From Pauljensenia sp018375675 (lineage in GTDB: Bacteria; Actinomycetota; Actinomycetes; Actinomycetales; Actinomycetaceae), in the NCBI GenBank assembly GCA_041432705.1, contig JAPWAE010000003.1:190531-254530 (forward strand): a stretch of DNA of 64,000 bases. Reading direction: 5' to 3'. The notes under the pieces were generated by a model. The model saw only the letters and a program-made list of their open reading frames with translations, made no database searches and was not told where the DNA came from. Shown one piece after another: positions 17,375 through 27,087 of the stretch. Made by a program: the position numbers and the translations under genes. Each line of letters starts with the position of its first letter. Position 1 is the stretch's first letter.

Positions 17375-18096
17375 CAGCACACACCCGGTCGGATCTTCTC
17401 GATGAGGGAGGGGCCGATGCCGGGCACGTCGTCGAGCTCTTCGACGGAGGTCAGGCGTGGGTGTGTTGCCCGGTAGGAGATGATGCGCTGTGCGAGGGCC
17501 GGACCGACGCCGGGAAGGGTCTGGAGCTCTGTCTCGGTCGCGGTGGCCAAGCGGACACAGGCCTGCGCGTCGGTGCCCGTCCCCGCAGACGCGGAAGGCG
17601 GTGACTCCCCCACGACGCCAACCCGTATCTGTTCCCCGTCGACGAGGATGCGGGCGAGGTTGATCGATTCCAGGTCTGCCTCGGGCGTTGCTCCTCCTGC
17701 CGCCGTGATCGCGTCGATGACGCGGGAGGTGGCTGGCAGGGTGAGCACCCCTGGGGACGCAACCGCGCCGGAGACGTAGACGACGACGTCGGCGTGTTCC
17801 CCTGAGGATTGGGGTGCGGACGGGCCTGCCGCGACGGACGCGGCCTCGCTCTCTTCTCCCTCCGAGGACGATTGAGCAAGGGCTTGGGAGTGCTCGCGTG
17901 TCGCTGCGTGCCTCCACACCCCCACGGCCGCGATCAGGACGACCACGGCAATCAGTGCGGCCACGCTCGCTCCTCCGGGCAGGAGGCGGGCGACGCTCGG
18001 CTCGGCGGGTTCGTCATCCTCAGTGAGGGCGCTGTCGTACACGGCTTTCGTCAGCGCCGCCATGCGCCGACGCGCCAACCATCGTGACACGTTCAT
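17374..18096 (-). CDS. comEA: ComEA-like DNA-binding competence protein
   Basis: A 240-residue membrane-anchored protein. One transmembrane helix lies near residues 42-62 (ASVAALIAVVVLIAAVGVW), then a Ser/Glu-rich linker, a SLBB domain (VVVYVSGAVASPGVLTLP, about 108-160) and a C-terminal helix-hairpin-helix pair (LQTLPGVGPALAQRIISYR and LDDVPGIGPSLIEKI). This is the standard ComEA build: it binds incoming double-stranded DNA at the cell surface. The next gene is comEC, so the uptake pair is intact here. Confidence 0.95.
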   Translation of the reverse strand: MNVSRWLARRRMAALTKAVYDSALTEDDEPAEPSVARLLPGGASVAALIAVVVLIAAVGVWRHAATREHSQALAQSSSEGEESEAASVAAGPSAPQSSGEHADVVVYVSGAVASPGVLTLPATSRVIDAITAAGGATPEADLESINLARILVDGEQIRVGVVGESPPSASAGTGTDAQACVRLATATETELQTLPGVGPALAQRIISYRATHPRLTSVEELDDVPGIGPSLIEKIRPGVC

Positions 18097-18302
18097 GCCC
18101 GCACGCTAACGCCCACGAACAGCCAAAGAAAAGCAGAAAGAGAACCCCTGTGGATAACTGCGATGGGCGCGCACGGGTTGTGGACAAATCCCACACCCAA
18201 CCCACCACGCATAACTCGCATGGGACCGCGGTCCCAAGGGATACTGTTCCGGTAACGTCGAAGTACAGTGGCGCACCGCGCCCAGAGCCGAAAGGCCACA
18301 CC

Positions 18303-20288
18303 ATGAGCGAGAACATCGAGGACCTCAAGGCGCAGCTCGCCGCAGCGGAAGCCGCCGCGAAGGCCGCCGAGGCAGAGGCCGCCCGAGCGAAGGCCGAGGC
18401 CCTGCGTCTCCAGCTTGAAGCAGCTGGCACCCCCACCGCGGACGCACCTGCCGCCACCGCCGAGGCTGAGACCGCGCAGGCAGAGGCCGCCCGCGCGACA
18501 GCCGACGAGCTTCGCACCCAGGTGGAGGCCGCAGAGGCCACGCCTGCCCCCGAGGCCGCCCCCGCTCCCGAAGCACCCGCAGCCGCCCCGGCCTCGACCC
18601 CCACCCCGAGCGGCGAACTGTCGGCTTTCGCCGCCCAGATCCAGGGCGCCTACTCCTGGGACGTCCCCGCTGTCACGATCGGCACGCTCATCGACAATGG
18701 CACGCGCGTGCCCGGCGTGACCGCCAAGATGCCGCTTCCCATGTTCAACCGCCACCTCCTGGTCGCCGGCGCGACGGGCACGGGCAAGACCCGTACCCTC
18801 CAGCTCCTGGCCGAGGGCCTGTCCGCGAACGGTTCCTCGGTCCTCCTGTGCGACGTGAAGGGCGACCTGACGGGCCTGGCCGAGCCCGGCGTCAGCTCCG
18901 AGAAGCTCCTGAGCCGCACCGCGGCCAACGGTCAGGACTGGGCCTCGTCCCAGTTCCCGATCGAGCTGCTGAGCCTGGGTGGCGCGGATTCACAGTTCCC
19001 GGGTGTGCCCGTACGCGCCCAGATCTCCGACTTCGGCCCGATCCTGCTCGCCCGCGCCCTCTCGCTGAACACCACGCAGGAGCAGGCCCTTCAGCTGATC
19101 TTCGCGTGGGCGGACGCCCAGGCCCTTGAGCTCGTGGACCTGCCCGACCTGCGCGCCGTCATCTCCTTCCTGACCTCGGATGAGGGCAAGGACGAGCTGG
19201 CCACGATCGGCGGCGTCTCCAAGGCCACCGCCGGCGTCATCCTGCGTGCCCTGACCGCGCTCGAGTCCCAGGGCGGCGGCCAGTTCTTCGGCGCCCCCGG
19301 CTTCGACACGGCCGACCTCATGCGCATGGATTCCACTGGCCGCGGCATCATCTCTCTGCTCGGCGTCGGCGACATCTCCTCGCGCCCCGCACTGGTCAGC
19401 GCCGTCATCATGTTCCTGCTCGCCAACCTCTTCTCCACCCTGCCCGAGGTCGGCGACGTTGAGCGCCCCAAGCTCGTGTTCTTCTTCGACGAGGCGCACC
19501 TGCTGTTTGCGGACGCCACCAAGGAGTTCGAGCGCCAGGTCGTCCAGACCGTGCGCCTCATCCGTTCCAAGGGCGTGGGTGTCGTCTTCGTGACGCAGAC
19601 CCCCAAGGACATCCCCTCCGACGTCCTCGCCCAGCTCGGTTCGCGCATCCAGCACGGCCTGCGCGCCTCCACGCCGGACGACTTCAAGAAGCTCAAGGCC
19701 ACGGTCCAGACCTTCCCGAAGACGTCCCTCGAACTCGACGAGGTCCTCACCACCCTGGGCACCGGCGAGGCCGTCGTGACCGTCCTGGATCCGAAGGGTA
19801 ACCCGACTCCGGTCACGCCGGTCGGTATCTGGGCACCCGCCTCCGTCATGGGCCCCGCATCCGCCGACACGGTCGCGCGCATCAACCAGTCCAGCGTCAT
19901 CATGGGCCGCTACCGCGACGCCGTGAACCCGGACTCGGCCGAGGAAAAGCTCGAGCGCCGCGCGGCCGAGGCCCAGGCCGCCCGCGAGGAAGCCCTCGCG
20001 CAGGAGGAGGCAGCCAAGGAGGCCGAGCGCGCGCAGAAGGAGGCCGAGAAGGAAGCTGAGCGTGCAGCCAAGGAGGCCGAGAAGGCCGCCGCCAAGGAGG
20101 AGGCCGCCCGCCAGAAGGAAATGGAGAAGCTGCGCCGCCAGGTCGAGAAGCAGCAGGAGAAGGAAGAGGCAGCGCGCCAGCGCGCCGCCGAACGCCGCAC
20201 CCGCCAGGTCGAAAACGTCCTCGGGTCCGTCCTGCGCACCGCCGGCCGCGAGATCACGCGCTCCATCTTCGGCACTCGCAAGCGCTGA
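18303..20288 (+). CDS. HerA-like ATPase (DUF853) with coiled-coil arms
   Basis: A 661-residue HerA/FtsK-superfamily ATPase. Residues 5-85 are an Ala/Glu-rich coiled coil, followed by a Pro/Ala linker (80-105). The ATPase core has Walker A GATGTGKTRT (about 156-165), a DVKGDLTGLAEPG segment, Walker B LVFFFDEAHLLF and the conserved FVTQTPKDIPSDVLAQLGSR. A long charged coiled coil (about 550-640, repeated EAEKEAERAAKE) ends in TREITRSIFGTRKR-like basic sequence. DUF853 proteins are common bacterial ATPases of unclear role, possibly DNA translocases. The ATG at 18303 is preceded by GAAAGG. It stands alone with its own terminator. Confidence 0.88.
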   Translation: MSENIEDLKAQLAAAEAAAKAAEAEAARAKAEALRLQLEAAGTPTADAPAATAEAETAQAEAARATADELRTQVEAAEATPAPEAAPAPEAPAAAPASTPTPSGELSAFAAQIQGAYSWDVPAVTIGTLIDNGTRVPGVTAKMPLPMFNRHLLVAGATGTGKTRTLQLLAEGLSANGSSVLLCDVKGDLTGLAEPGVSSEKLLSRTAANGQDWASSQFPIELLSLGGADSQFPGVPVRAQISDFGPILLARALSLNTTQEQALQLIFAWADAQALELVDLPDLRAVISFLTSDEGKDELATIGGVSKATAGVILRALTALESQGGGQFFGAPGFDTADLMRMDSTGRGIISLLGVGDISSRPALVSAVIMFLLANLFSTLPEVGDVERPKLVFFFDEAHLLFADATKEFERQVVQTVRLIRSKGVGVVFVTQTPKDIPSDVLAQLGSRIQHGLRASTPDDFKKLKATVQTFPKTSLELDEVLTTLGTGEAVVTVLDPKGNPTPVTPVGIWAPASVMGPASADTVARINQSSVIMGRYRDAVNPDSAEEKLERRAAEAQAAREEALAQEEAAKEAERAQKEAEKEAERAAKEAEKAAAKEEAARQKEMEKLRRQVEKQQEKEEAARQRAAERRTRQVENVLGSVLRTAGREITRSIFGTRKR

Positions 20289-20306
20289 GACTACCGATTT
20301 TTCGGC

Positions 20307-20357
20307 ACGAGGCCGGGGCTGAGGACTCCTTCCGAGGGGGCTCGGCCCCGGCCTCGT
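20307..20357 (+). terminator. Terminator of the HerA-like gene with paired 13-mers
   Basis: Exact 13-mers at 20307-20319 (+) and 20345-20357 (-) form the base of a long stem; the inner bases GGGGCTGAG and CTCGGCCCC can extend the pairing. It starts about 20 bp after the stop codon. Confidence 0.8.
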
Positions 20358-20439
20358 CTCACAGTGCGGCCATTGTGCCAAGAAACGGCAAAGTGGAGTA
20401 AGCTGCATCGCAATCGACCAACTTTCACGGGAGACCCTG

Positions 20440-21246
20440 ATGCGTATCGGATTCATCGGAACGGGAGCCATGGCCCAGGCCATCGCTCGCGGTGCCGTCG
20501 CGTCCGGCGTCGCTCCCGCGACCCTGGTCTTCTCCAACCGCATGGCCACCAAGGCCTGCGACCTCGCCGACGAACTCGGCGCGGCAGCCGCGTCCTCGAA
20601 CGCCTCCCTGGCCCGCCAGGCCGACATCGTCATCCTGGCGGTCAAGCCCAAGGACCAGCGCGCGGTCATCAAGGAGATCTCCCCCATCGTGGTCGGTCGC
20701 ACCGACGTCTGCGTCGTCTCCCTGGCGGCGGGACGCACCCTCGACCAGATCACCACTGACTTCGGCGCGGGTATCCCGCTCGTGCGCGTCATGCCGAACG
20801 TCGCGGCCACCGTCGGGCAGTCCATGACCGCCCTAACGGCCGCGCGCGCCACCGACGCACAGGTCGCAGCCGTCCGATCCCTCATGGATTCGGTGGGCCG
20901 CACCATCCTCATCGACGAGGACTATTTCCCCGTGTTCCAGGCCCTGGCCTCGTGCTCTCCGGCCTGGTATTTCCAGATTGTTGATTCTTTCGCCCGCGCC
21001 GGTCTCAAGCACGGCCTGTCCAAGGACAGCGCCGTCGAGATCGCTGCACAGGCGATGGCGGGAGCCGCTGCACTGCTCCTCGCTGAGCGCGAGGCGGGCA
21101 CGATCCCCGCGCAACTCATTGATCGGGTGACGAGCCCCGGCGGCACCACAATCGCAGGATTGCTGGCCGCCGAGGAAGGTGGTTTGTCGACCGCACTGGT
21201 AGGTGCCGTCGACGCATCCATCCACGCCGACTCCCATCTCGGCTGA
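20440..21246 (+). CDS. proC: Pyrroline-5-carboxylate reductase
   Basis: A 268-residue ProC, which reduces 1-pyrroline-5-carboxylate to proline with NAD(P)H. The N-terminal Rossmann motif GFIGTGAMAQAIARG, the ILAVKPKDQ segment, VRVMPNVAATVGQSMTAL and the dimerisation-domain signature (SPAWYFQIVDSF through TSPGGTTIAGLLAAEEGG) are all present at normal length. ATG with GGGAG nine bases upstream. The next gene is 72 bp downstream in the same direction. Confidence 0.96.
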   Translation: MRIGFIGTGAMAQAIARGAVASGVAPATLVFSNRMATKACDLADELGAAAASSNASLARQADIVILAVKPKDQRAVIKEISPIVVGRTDVCVVSLAAGRTLDQITTDFGAGIPLVRVMPNVAATVGQSMTALTAARATDAQVAAVRSLMDSVGRTILIDEDYFPVFQALASCSPAWYFQIVDSFARAGLKHGLSKDSAVEIAAQAMAGAAALLLAEREAGTIPAQLIDRVTSPGGTTIAGLLAAEEGGLSTALVGAVDASIHADSHLG

Positions 21247-21318
21247 CACCACCTGCCGCGCTACGGCTTACCTCCCCCTTATTTTGCGCACCCGCGCACC
21301 CTCAACACAGGAACACAC

Positions 21319-22683
21319 ATGTTGCTCTTCAACGCAGTCGTGCTCTCCGTACTCGTCATGCTGATCCTCAGCGTCGCACGCGTGCACGTCATCATCTCCC
21401 TCTTCATTGCCTCGCTCGTGGGCGGCCTGGTCGCCGGCATGGGCGTGTCCGGCACGATGGTCGCCTTCCAGGATGGCCTCGCAGGCGGCGCGAAGATCGC
21501 CCTGTCCTACGCGCTGCTTGGAGCGTTCGCCATGTCGGTCGCCCACTCCGGATTGCCGCGCCTGCTGGCTAACTGGATCATCAAGAAGCTGCGCAACTCC
21601 GATGAGTCGAACTCGGCGCGCGTGGCCCGCTCCGCCAAGTGGGGCATCCTCGGCGGCGTCCTCGTCATGGGCGTGATGAGCCAGAACCTCATCCCGATTC
21701 ACATCGCGTTCATCCCGCTGCTGGTGCCCCCGCTCATCGGCGTCATGAACGAGCTGAAGATGGACCGCCGATTGGTCGCCTGTGCGATCACCTTCGGCAT
21801 CGTCACCACCTACATGTTCGTGCCGATCGGCTTCGGCCGTATCTTCCTGCACGACATTCTCTACAAGAACATTGAGGAAGCCGGCATGGCCGTCGAGGGC
21901 GTCGTCAACCCGATGGCCGCCATGGCGATCCCCGCTCTGTCGATGCTCATCGGCTGCTTCATCGCCCTGTTCGTCTCCTACCGCAAGCCGCGCGAGTACG
22001 AGCAGCGCGAGACCTCCTTCAGCACCCAGGACGACAAGCCCGTCAACATGGTGAAGGTGTGGGCCGCGGTCGTGGCCCTCGTCGCCTGCTTCGTCATCCA
22101 GGCTGTCCTTACGAAGATGGACTCCGAGGCCGACCCGCTGCTCGTGGGCGCCCTCGTGGGCCTGTGCATGATGCTCGGCATGCGCGTCGTTCCGTGGCAG
22201 CAGGCCGACGACGTGTTCAGCGGCGGCATGAAGATGATGAGCCTCATCGGCCTCATCATGATCACCGCCCAGGGCTACGCGTCGGTCCTGAAGGCCTCCG
22301 GTCAGATCGAGCCGCTCGTCCAGCAAACCTCCGCAATGTTCAACGGTTCGAAGTCCCTGGCCGCGGTCATCATGCTGGTGGTCGGCCTCATCATCACGAT
22401 GGGCATCGGCTCGTCCTTCTCGACCCTGCCGATCATTTCAGCGATCTACGTGCCCCTGTGCGTCGCGCTGGGCTTCTCCCCCATGGCCACGGTCGCCCTC
22501 ATCGGCACCGCGGGCGCGCTGGGCGACGCCGGTTCTCCCGCGTCCGACTCGACGCTTGGCCCGACAGCCGGTCTCAACATCGACGGTCAGCACGACCACA
22601 TGCGAGACACGGTCATCCCCGAGTTCATCCACTACAACATTCCGCTGTTGATCGGTGGCTGGATCGCGGCAATGGTCCTCTGA
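21319..22683 (+). CDS. Na+/H+ antiporter of the NhaC superfamily
   Basis: A 454-residue membrane protein with 11 or 12 hydrophobic segments. The N-terminal SVARVHVIISLFIASLVGGLVAGMG, the central NLIPIHIAFIPLLVPPLI and the C-terminal GIGSSFSTLPIISAIYVPLC and GDAGSPASDSTLGPTAGLN match the Na_H_antiporter family, with the Asp residues of the last motif likely in ion binding. Substrate could be sodium/proton or a small organic acid or amine, as the superfamily is broad. The ATG is preceded by AGGAAC. It ends just before a strong bidirectional hairpin. Confidence 0.88.
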   Translation: MLLFNAVVLSVLVMLILSVARVHVIISLFIASLVGGLVAGMGVSGTMVAFQDGLAGGAKIALSYALLGAFAMSVAHSGLPRLLANWIIKKLRNSDESNSARVARSAKWGILGGVLVMGVMSQNLIPIHIAFIPLLVPPLIGVMNELKMDRRLVACAITFGIVTTYMFVPIGFGRIFLHDILYKNIEEAGMAVEGVVNPMAAMAIPALSMLIGCFIALFVSYRKPREYEQRETSFSTQDDKPVNMVKVWAAVVALVACFVIQAVLTKMDSEADPLLVGALVGLCMMLGMRVVPWQQADDVFSGGMKMMSLIGLIMITAQGYASVLKASGQIEPLVQQTSAMFNGSKSLAAVIMLVVGLIITMGIGSSFSTLPIISAIYVPLCVALGFSPMATVALIGTAGALGDAGSPASDSTLGPTAGLNIDGQHDHMRDTVIPEFIHYNIPLLIGGWIAAMVL

Positions 22684-22699
22684 TTCCGTCGTTCTTCTT

Positions 22700-22750
22700 G
22701 ACGAGGCCGGGGCTGGGTTGCACGAACGCGCAACCCGGCCCCGGCCTCGC
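22700..22750. terminator. Bidirectional terminator between the antiporter and M20 peptidase genes
   Basis: An exact 13-mer at 22701-22713 faces a 12-of-13 copy at 22738-22750. The stem continues inwards through GGGTTGC/GCAACCC, giving about 20 paired bases. It serves both converging genes. Confidence 0.85.
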
Positions 22751-24102
22751 TATGCGCCCAGGTAGGTGGTCGTGACCTCGTGGAGGACCTCCGCGGTCGC
22801 TCGCACGTCCGCCAGGGCGATGTGTTCATCGTGTGCGTGCAGCTGGGAGTACACCTGGCCCAGGCTCGCCCCACTGTCCACGGCTCCAAAACCGTACCCG
22901 ATACCCCCACACCTGCGGGCCACGCGCAGGTCGGTGCCGCCGGGGAAGAGGACGGGCACGACGCTCGCGCCCGGGTAGCGCTTTGTCAGCGCCGCTTCGA
23001 TGGCCCGGTACAGGTCGGTGTCGATCGACGAGGCCGTGGCTGCCTCGCACAGGAGGCGTTCGACGGTCACGTGCTCGGCGAGGTCACCGAGGGCCGCCGC
23101 AATGGCGGCGTCCACGTCATCGTCGTCGACGCCGGGCAGCGTGCGGATATCCAGCTCGAGGGTGGCGTGGGAGGGCATGACGTTGATGGGGCCGCCCGAG
23201 TGGGCGACCGTCTGGGCGACGGTCACGTGTGAGATCGCGTGCGCGAACGCCGCCAGGTCCTCGAACTCGGAGTAATCGCCCTCGTAGGTGCCATGAATCA
23301 GGCTCGCTTCGGTCGCTTCATCGAACTCGAAGGCACGCACGAAGGATGCCCAGACCTCGTCCGTGGCGGTGGGCCAGCGGGCGGCGGACAGCGCCGCGCT
23401 CACCTGAGAGAGCCGCTCGACGGCGCTCGTGCGGCCCAGCGGAACCGAGCCGTGGCCGGCGTCGCCCCGGATGTGCAGGCAGCGCTGGGCGGCTCCCTTT
23501 TCGCCGACGACCACGACGACGCTGTCACCGCCCCTGCGCCCGCGAATGTGTGCCCCTCCCATTTCGGACAGGGCCGCGTCCCACGGGAGGGTATCCGCCC
23601 TGTGCTCGCCGATCCACGGGACGCCGAGCCCTCCTCGTGCTTCCTCATCGGCGGCGGCCACGAATACCAGGGAACGCGCGGGAGGATTGCCGTCCTGGGC
23701 GCGGCGGGCGACCTCGCGGGTCACGACGGCCATCGCGGCGGTCAGGTGGAGCATGTCGACCGTGCCGCGCCCCCACATGACGTCATCCTCGATCTGCGCG
23801 CCGAAAGGATCGCGCGTCCACTTAGCCTCGTCGACGGGCACGACGTCCGTGTGCCCGAGGAGAGTCAGCGGCGTGCCGACGCTGAGCGGATCCGCGCCCT
23901 CGACCGTGACCACGAGGGACGTGCGACCCGGGTGCGGGGTGATCCGTTCGATTGACACGGGCAGGCCCACGAAGAAGTCCTCAAGGAGGTCGGCGGCTCG
24001 CTCCTCTCCGCCCGAATCGGCGGTCAAGTCGTTGACGCAGCCCAAGCGCACCAGGCGCCCCAACAGGTCGACGGTCTGCTCACCCAGCGATTGCGCGCTC
24101 AT
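22750..24102 (-). CDS. M20 family metallopeptidase
   Basis: A 450-residue zinc dipeptidase or deacylase of the M20 (ArgE/DapE/CPG2) family. Metal ligands are visible in LLGHTDVVPVD (His, Asp), GRGTVDM (Asp) and ADEEARGG (Glu pair); the dimerisation domain has HSGGPINVMPSHATLELDIRTLPG, and the C-terminal LHAHDEHIALADV carries the last His. Lengths and order fit the family; the substrate is not predictable. I chose the ATG at 24102 (MSAQSLGEQTVDLL) because GGGGAG lies five bases upstream; the upstream frame is only read-through. It is convergent with the antiporter gene and divergent from valS. Confidence 0.9.
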   Translation of the reverse strand: MSAQSLGEQTVDLLGRLVRLGCVNDLTADSGGEERAADLLEDFFVGLPVSIERITPHPGRTSLVVTVEGADPLSVGTPLTLLGHTDVVPVDEAKWTRDPFGAQIEDDVMWGRGTVDMLHLTAAMAVVTREVARRAQDGNPPARSLVFVAAADEEARGGLGVPWIGEHRADTLPWDAALSEMGGAHIRGRRGGDSVVVVVGEKGAAQRCLHIRGDAGHGSVPLGRTSAVERLSQVSAALSAARWPTATDEVWASFVRAFEFDEATEASLIHGTYEGDYSEFEDLAAFAHAISHVTVAQTVAHSGGPINVMPSHATLELDIRTLPGVDDDDVDAAIAAALGDLAEHVTVERLLCEAATASSIDTDLYRAIEAALTKRYPGASVVPVLFPGGTDLRVARRCGGIGYGFGAVDSGASLGQVYSQLHAHDEHIALADVRATAEVLHEVTTTYLGA

Positions 24103-24325
24103 GTTCTCCCCTTCCGCGCGGGGGCCTCGTCCCGGCTCCCCTGCCTGACACCACGGTATCCCCACGCGCTTCACTTCACCCGACCGCGCCACGAGAGGGA
24201 CTTTTGTAACGACGCGTGTGAGCAACGCGCCGGGCGCTACAAGGCCCAGCATTGGACCGAAATGCCTGGGGAAACGTAGGCTAGTGGGGCAAACAGTCCA
24301 CGACTCGGATGGAGACAACTCAATT

Positions 24326-27037
24326 ATGGCCATGAACACCCGTGCGCAGGCGCCTCGCGTGCCCGACCGCGCCGCCCCCGAAGGCCTCGAAGCCAAGTGG
24401 GGTGAGGCCTGGGAAAGCCAGGGTACCTACGCTTTTGACCGCACCGCGACGCGCGAGCAGGTGTACTCGATCGACACTCCCCCGCCGACGGTATCCGGAT
24501 CCCTGCACATCGGCCATGTTTTCTCCTACACGCACACCGACGTCGTGGCCCGCTACCAGCGCATGATCGGCAAGTCCGTGTTCTACCCGATGGGTTGGGA
24601 CGACAACGGCCTGCCCACCGAGCGCCGCGTGCAGAACTACTTCGGCGTGCGCGTGGATGCGACGCTGCCCTACGACCCCGACTTCGAGCCCCCGCACGTG
24701 GGCGGCGACGGCAAGTCGATCAAGGCTCGTGACCAGAAGCCGATTTCCCGTAAGAACTTCGTGGAGCTGTGCGAGCGCCTCACCCAGGAGGACGAGGCTC
24801 AGTTCGAGGCGCTGTGGCGCTACCTGGGCCTGAGCGTGGACTGGAAGCAGAACTACCAGACGATCGGCGCGCGTGCGCGCAAGGTCGCCCAGGCCGCGTT
24901 CCTGCGCAACCTGGCGCGCGGCGAGGCCTACCAGGCCGAGGCCCCGGGCCTGTGGGACGTCACCTTCCAGACGGCGGTCGCCCAGGCTGAGCTGGAGAGC
25001 CGCGAGTACCCGGGCTTCTACCACCGCCTGGCCTTCCACATCACCGACGCCGAGGCCGCCGCGAAGGCTGCCGCCGCCGGCGCGCCCGTCGAGGACGGCG
25101 TGGACGTGTGCATCGAGACGACGCGTCCCGAGCTGCTGGCCGCCTGCGTCGCCCTGATCGCCCACCCGGATGACGAGCGCTACAAGCCGCTGTTCGGCAC
25201 GACGGTCGCCTCCCCCGTGTACGGCGTCGAGGTGCCGATCCTGCCCCACCCCGAGGCCGAGATGGACAAGGGCGCGGGCATCGCCATGTGCTGTACCTTC
25301 GGCGACACGACCGACATCGACTGGTGGCGTGACCTGGAGCTGCCGCTGCGCGCGATCCTGCGCAAGGACGGCCGCATCATCACCGAGACCCCCGAGTGGA
25401 TCACGACCGACGCGGGCCGCGCGGCTTTCGAGGAGATCACTGGCAAGACGACGTTCTCCGCGCGCGAGGCCGTGGTGGCCGCCCTGCGCGAGTCGGGCGA
25501 GCTGAAGGGCGAGCCGACCAAGACGATGCGTCAGACCAACTTCTTCGAGAAGGGCGACAAGCCCCTCGAGATCGTCACCTCGCGCCAGTGGTACATCCGT
25601 AACGGTGGCCGCGCGTGGACGAACCCGGCCTCGGGAGCGGACCTGAACGAGGAGCTCATCGGCCGCGGCCGCGAGCTGGAGTTCCACCCCGACTTCATGC
25701 GCGTGCGCTACGAGAACTGGGTGAAGGGCCTGAAGGGCGACTGGCTGGTCTCCCGTCAGCGCTTCTTCGGCGTGCCGTTCCCGCTGTGGTACCGCGTGGA
25801 CGCGGACGGCCAGGTCAATTACGACGACATCATCACCCCGTCCGAGGCCGCTCTGCCGGTTGATCCGTCGACGGACGTGCCGGAGGGCTACACGGAGGAT
25901 CAGCGCGGCGTGGCCGGCGGCTTCGTGGGCGAGCTGGACATCATGGACACGTGGGCGACGTCCTCACTGTCCCCGCAGCTGGCGTGTGGCTGGCTGGATG
26001 ACGAGGACCTGTTCGCTCGCACGTACCCGATGGATCTGCGCCCGCAGGGCCAGGACATCATTCGTACGTGGCTGTTCTCCACCGTGGTGCGCGCGGACCT
26101 GGAGTTCGGCGCGCTGCCGTGGAAGCACGCGGGCCTGTCGGGCTGGATCCTGGATTCGGACCACAAGAAGATGTCCAAGTCCAAGGGCAACGTCGTGACC
26201 CCCATGGGCATCCTGGAGAAGTACGGCTCGGACGCCGTGCGCTACTGGGCGGCGTCGGCTCGCCTGGGCCTGGATGCGGCGTTCGACGAGCAGCAGATGA
26301 AGATTGGTCGCCGCCTGGCGATCAAGGTGCTCAACGCGTCGAAGTTCGCCCTCACAATGGGCGGCGAGGGCGCGGCGATCGATCTGGATCCGGCACTGGT
26401 GACGGTGCCGCTGGATCGTTCGGTGCTGGCGGCGCTGGCCTCCGTCATTGACGAGGCCTCGGCTGCCCTGGCATCCTACGAGCACTCTCGTGCGCTCGAG
26501 GTCACGGAGTCGTTCTTCTGGACGTTCTGCGACGACTACCTGGAGCTGGTCAAGGAGCGCGCCTACAACCGCGATGGCGCGTGGGACGAGGCCTCGGCCG
26601 CGTCTGCCCGTGCGGCTCTGGCGATCGTCATCGACAACGTCGTGCGTCTGCTGGCCCCCTACCTGCCGTACGTGACGGAAGAGGTGTGGAGCTGGTACCG
26701 CGAGGGAAGCGTGCACACCGCTCCCTGGCCGGTCGTGGCGGACCTGGCTGGCGTCGAGGGCGATCCCTCGGTGCTCGAGGCCGCGTCCTCTGCTCTGATC
26801 GCGCTGCGTCGCGTGAAGTCTGAGGCGAAGGTGTCGCCGCGTACGCCGTTCCTGGCGGTGACGGTGCGCGCCCCGCAGGCCCAGGTCGAGGCTCTGGAGT
26901 CCGTGAAGGGCGACCTGGAGGCAGCATCGAAGGCTGTGGGCGCCCTGACCGTGGCTGCTTCCGACGACGCTGAGGCCACCGAGGCCGTTGTCGAGTCCTT
27001 CGAGCTGGGCGAGGCTCCTGCTAAGCGCAAGGGCTGA
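24326..27037 (+). CDS. valS: Valyl-tRNA synthetase
   Basis: A 903-residue class I aminoacyl-tRNA synthetase. The HIGH motif appears as HIGHVFSYTHTD, the KMSKS motif as KKMSKSKGNVV; the CP1 editing domain lies between them (about residues 230-430), with the anticodon-binding region after 650. The ATG at 24326 follows GGAG; a second ATG two codons on is also possible. The upstream region was checked for a T-box and shows none. A strong terminator follows. Confidence 0.97.
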   Translation: MAMNTRAQAPRVPDRAAPEGLEAKWGEAWESQGTYAFDRTATREQVYSIDTPPPTVSGSLHIGHVFSYTHTDVVARYQRMIGKSVFYPMGWDDNGLPTERRVQNYFGVRVDATLPYDPDFEPPHVGGDGKSIKARDQKPISRKNFVELCERLTQEDEAQFEALWRYLGLSVDWKQNYQTIGARARKVAQAAFLRNLARGEAYQAEAPGLWDVTFQTAVAQAELESREYPGFYHRLAFHITDAEAAAKAAAAGAPVEDGVDVCIETTRPELLAACVALIAHPDDERYKPLFGTTVASPVYGVEVPILPHPEAEMDKGAGIAMCCTFGDTTDIDWWRDLELPLRAILRKDGRIITETPEWITTDAGRAAFEEITGKTTFSAREAVVAALRESGELKGEPTKTMRQTNFFEKGDKPLEIVTSRQWYIRNGGRAWTNPASGADLNEELIGRGRELEFHPDFMRVRYENWVKGLKGDWLVSRQRFFGVPFPLWYRVDADGQVNYDDIITPSEAALPVDPSTDVPEGYTEDQRGVAGGFVGELDIMDTWATSSLSPQLACGWLDDEDLFARTYPMDLRPQGQDIIRTWLFSTVVRADLEFGALPWKHAGLSGWILDSDHKKMSKSKGNVVTPMGILEKYGSDAVRYWAASARLGLDAAFDEQQMKIGRRLAIKVLNASKFALTMGGEGAAIDLDPALVTVPLDRSVLAALASVIDEASAALASYEHSRALEVTESFFWTFCDDYLELVKERAYNRDGAWDEASAASARAALAIVIDNVVRLLAPYLPYVTEEVWSWYREGSVHTAPWPVVADLAGVEGDPSVLEAASSALIALRRVKSEAKVSPRTPFLAVTVRAPQAQVEALESVKGDLEAASKAVGALTVAASDDAEATEAVVESFELGEAPAKRKG

Positions 27038-27050
27038 GCGTTAGGCTGCT

Positions 27051-27087
27051 GGGGGCCGCCCGTGGGAAACCACGGGCGGCCCCCTTT
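27051..27087 (+). terminator. Terminator of valS
   Basis: A perfect 15-bp stem (27051-27065 with 27070-27084) closed by a GAAA tetraloop and followed by TTT. Confidence 0.92.

Noticed and set aside
24181..24325. T-box leader before valS
   Set aside because: No T-box core sequence or terminator/antiterminator pair was found.
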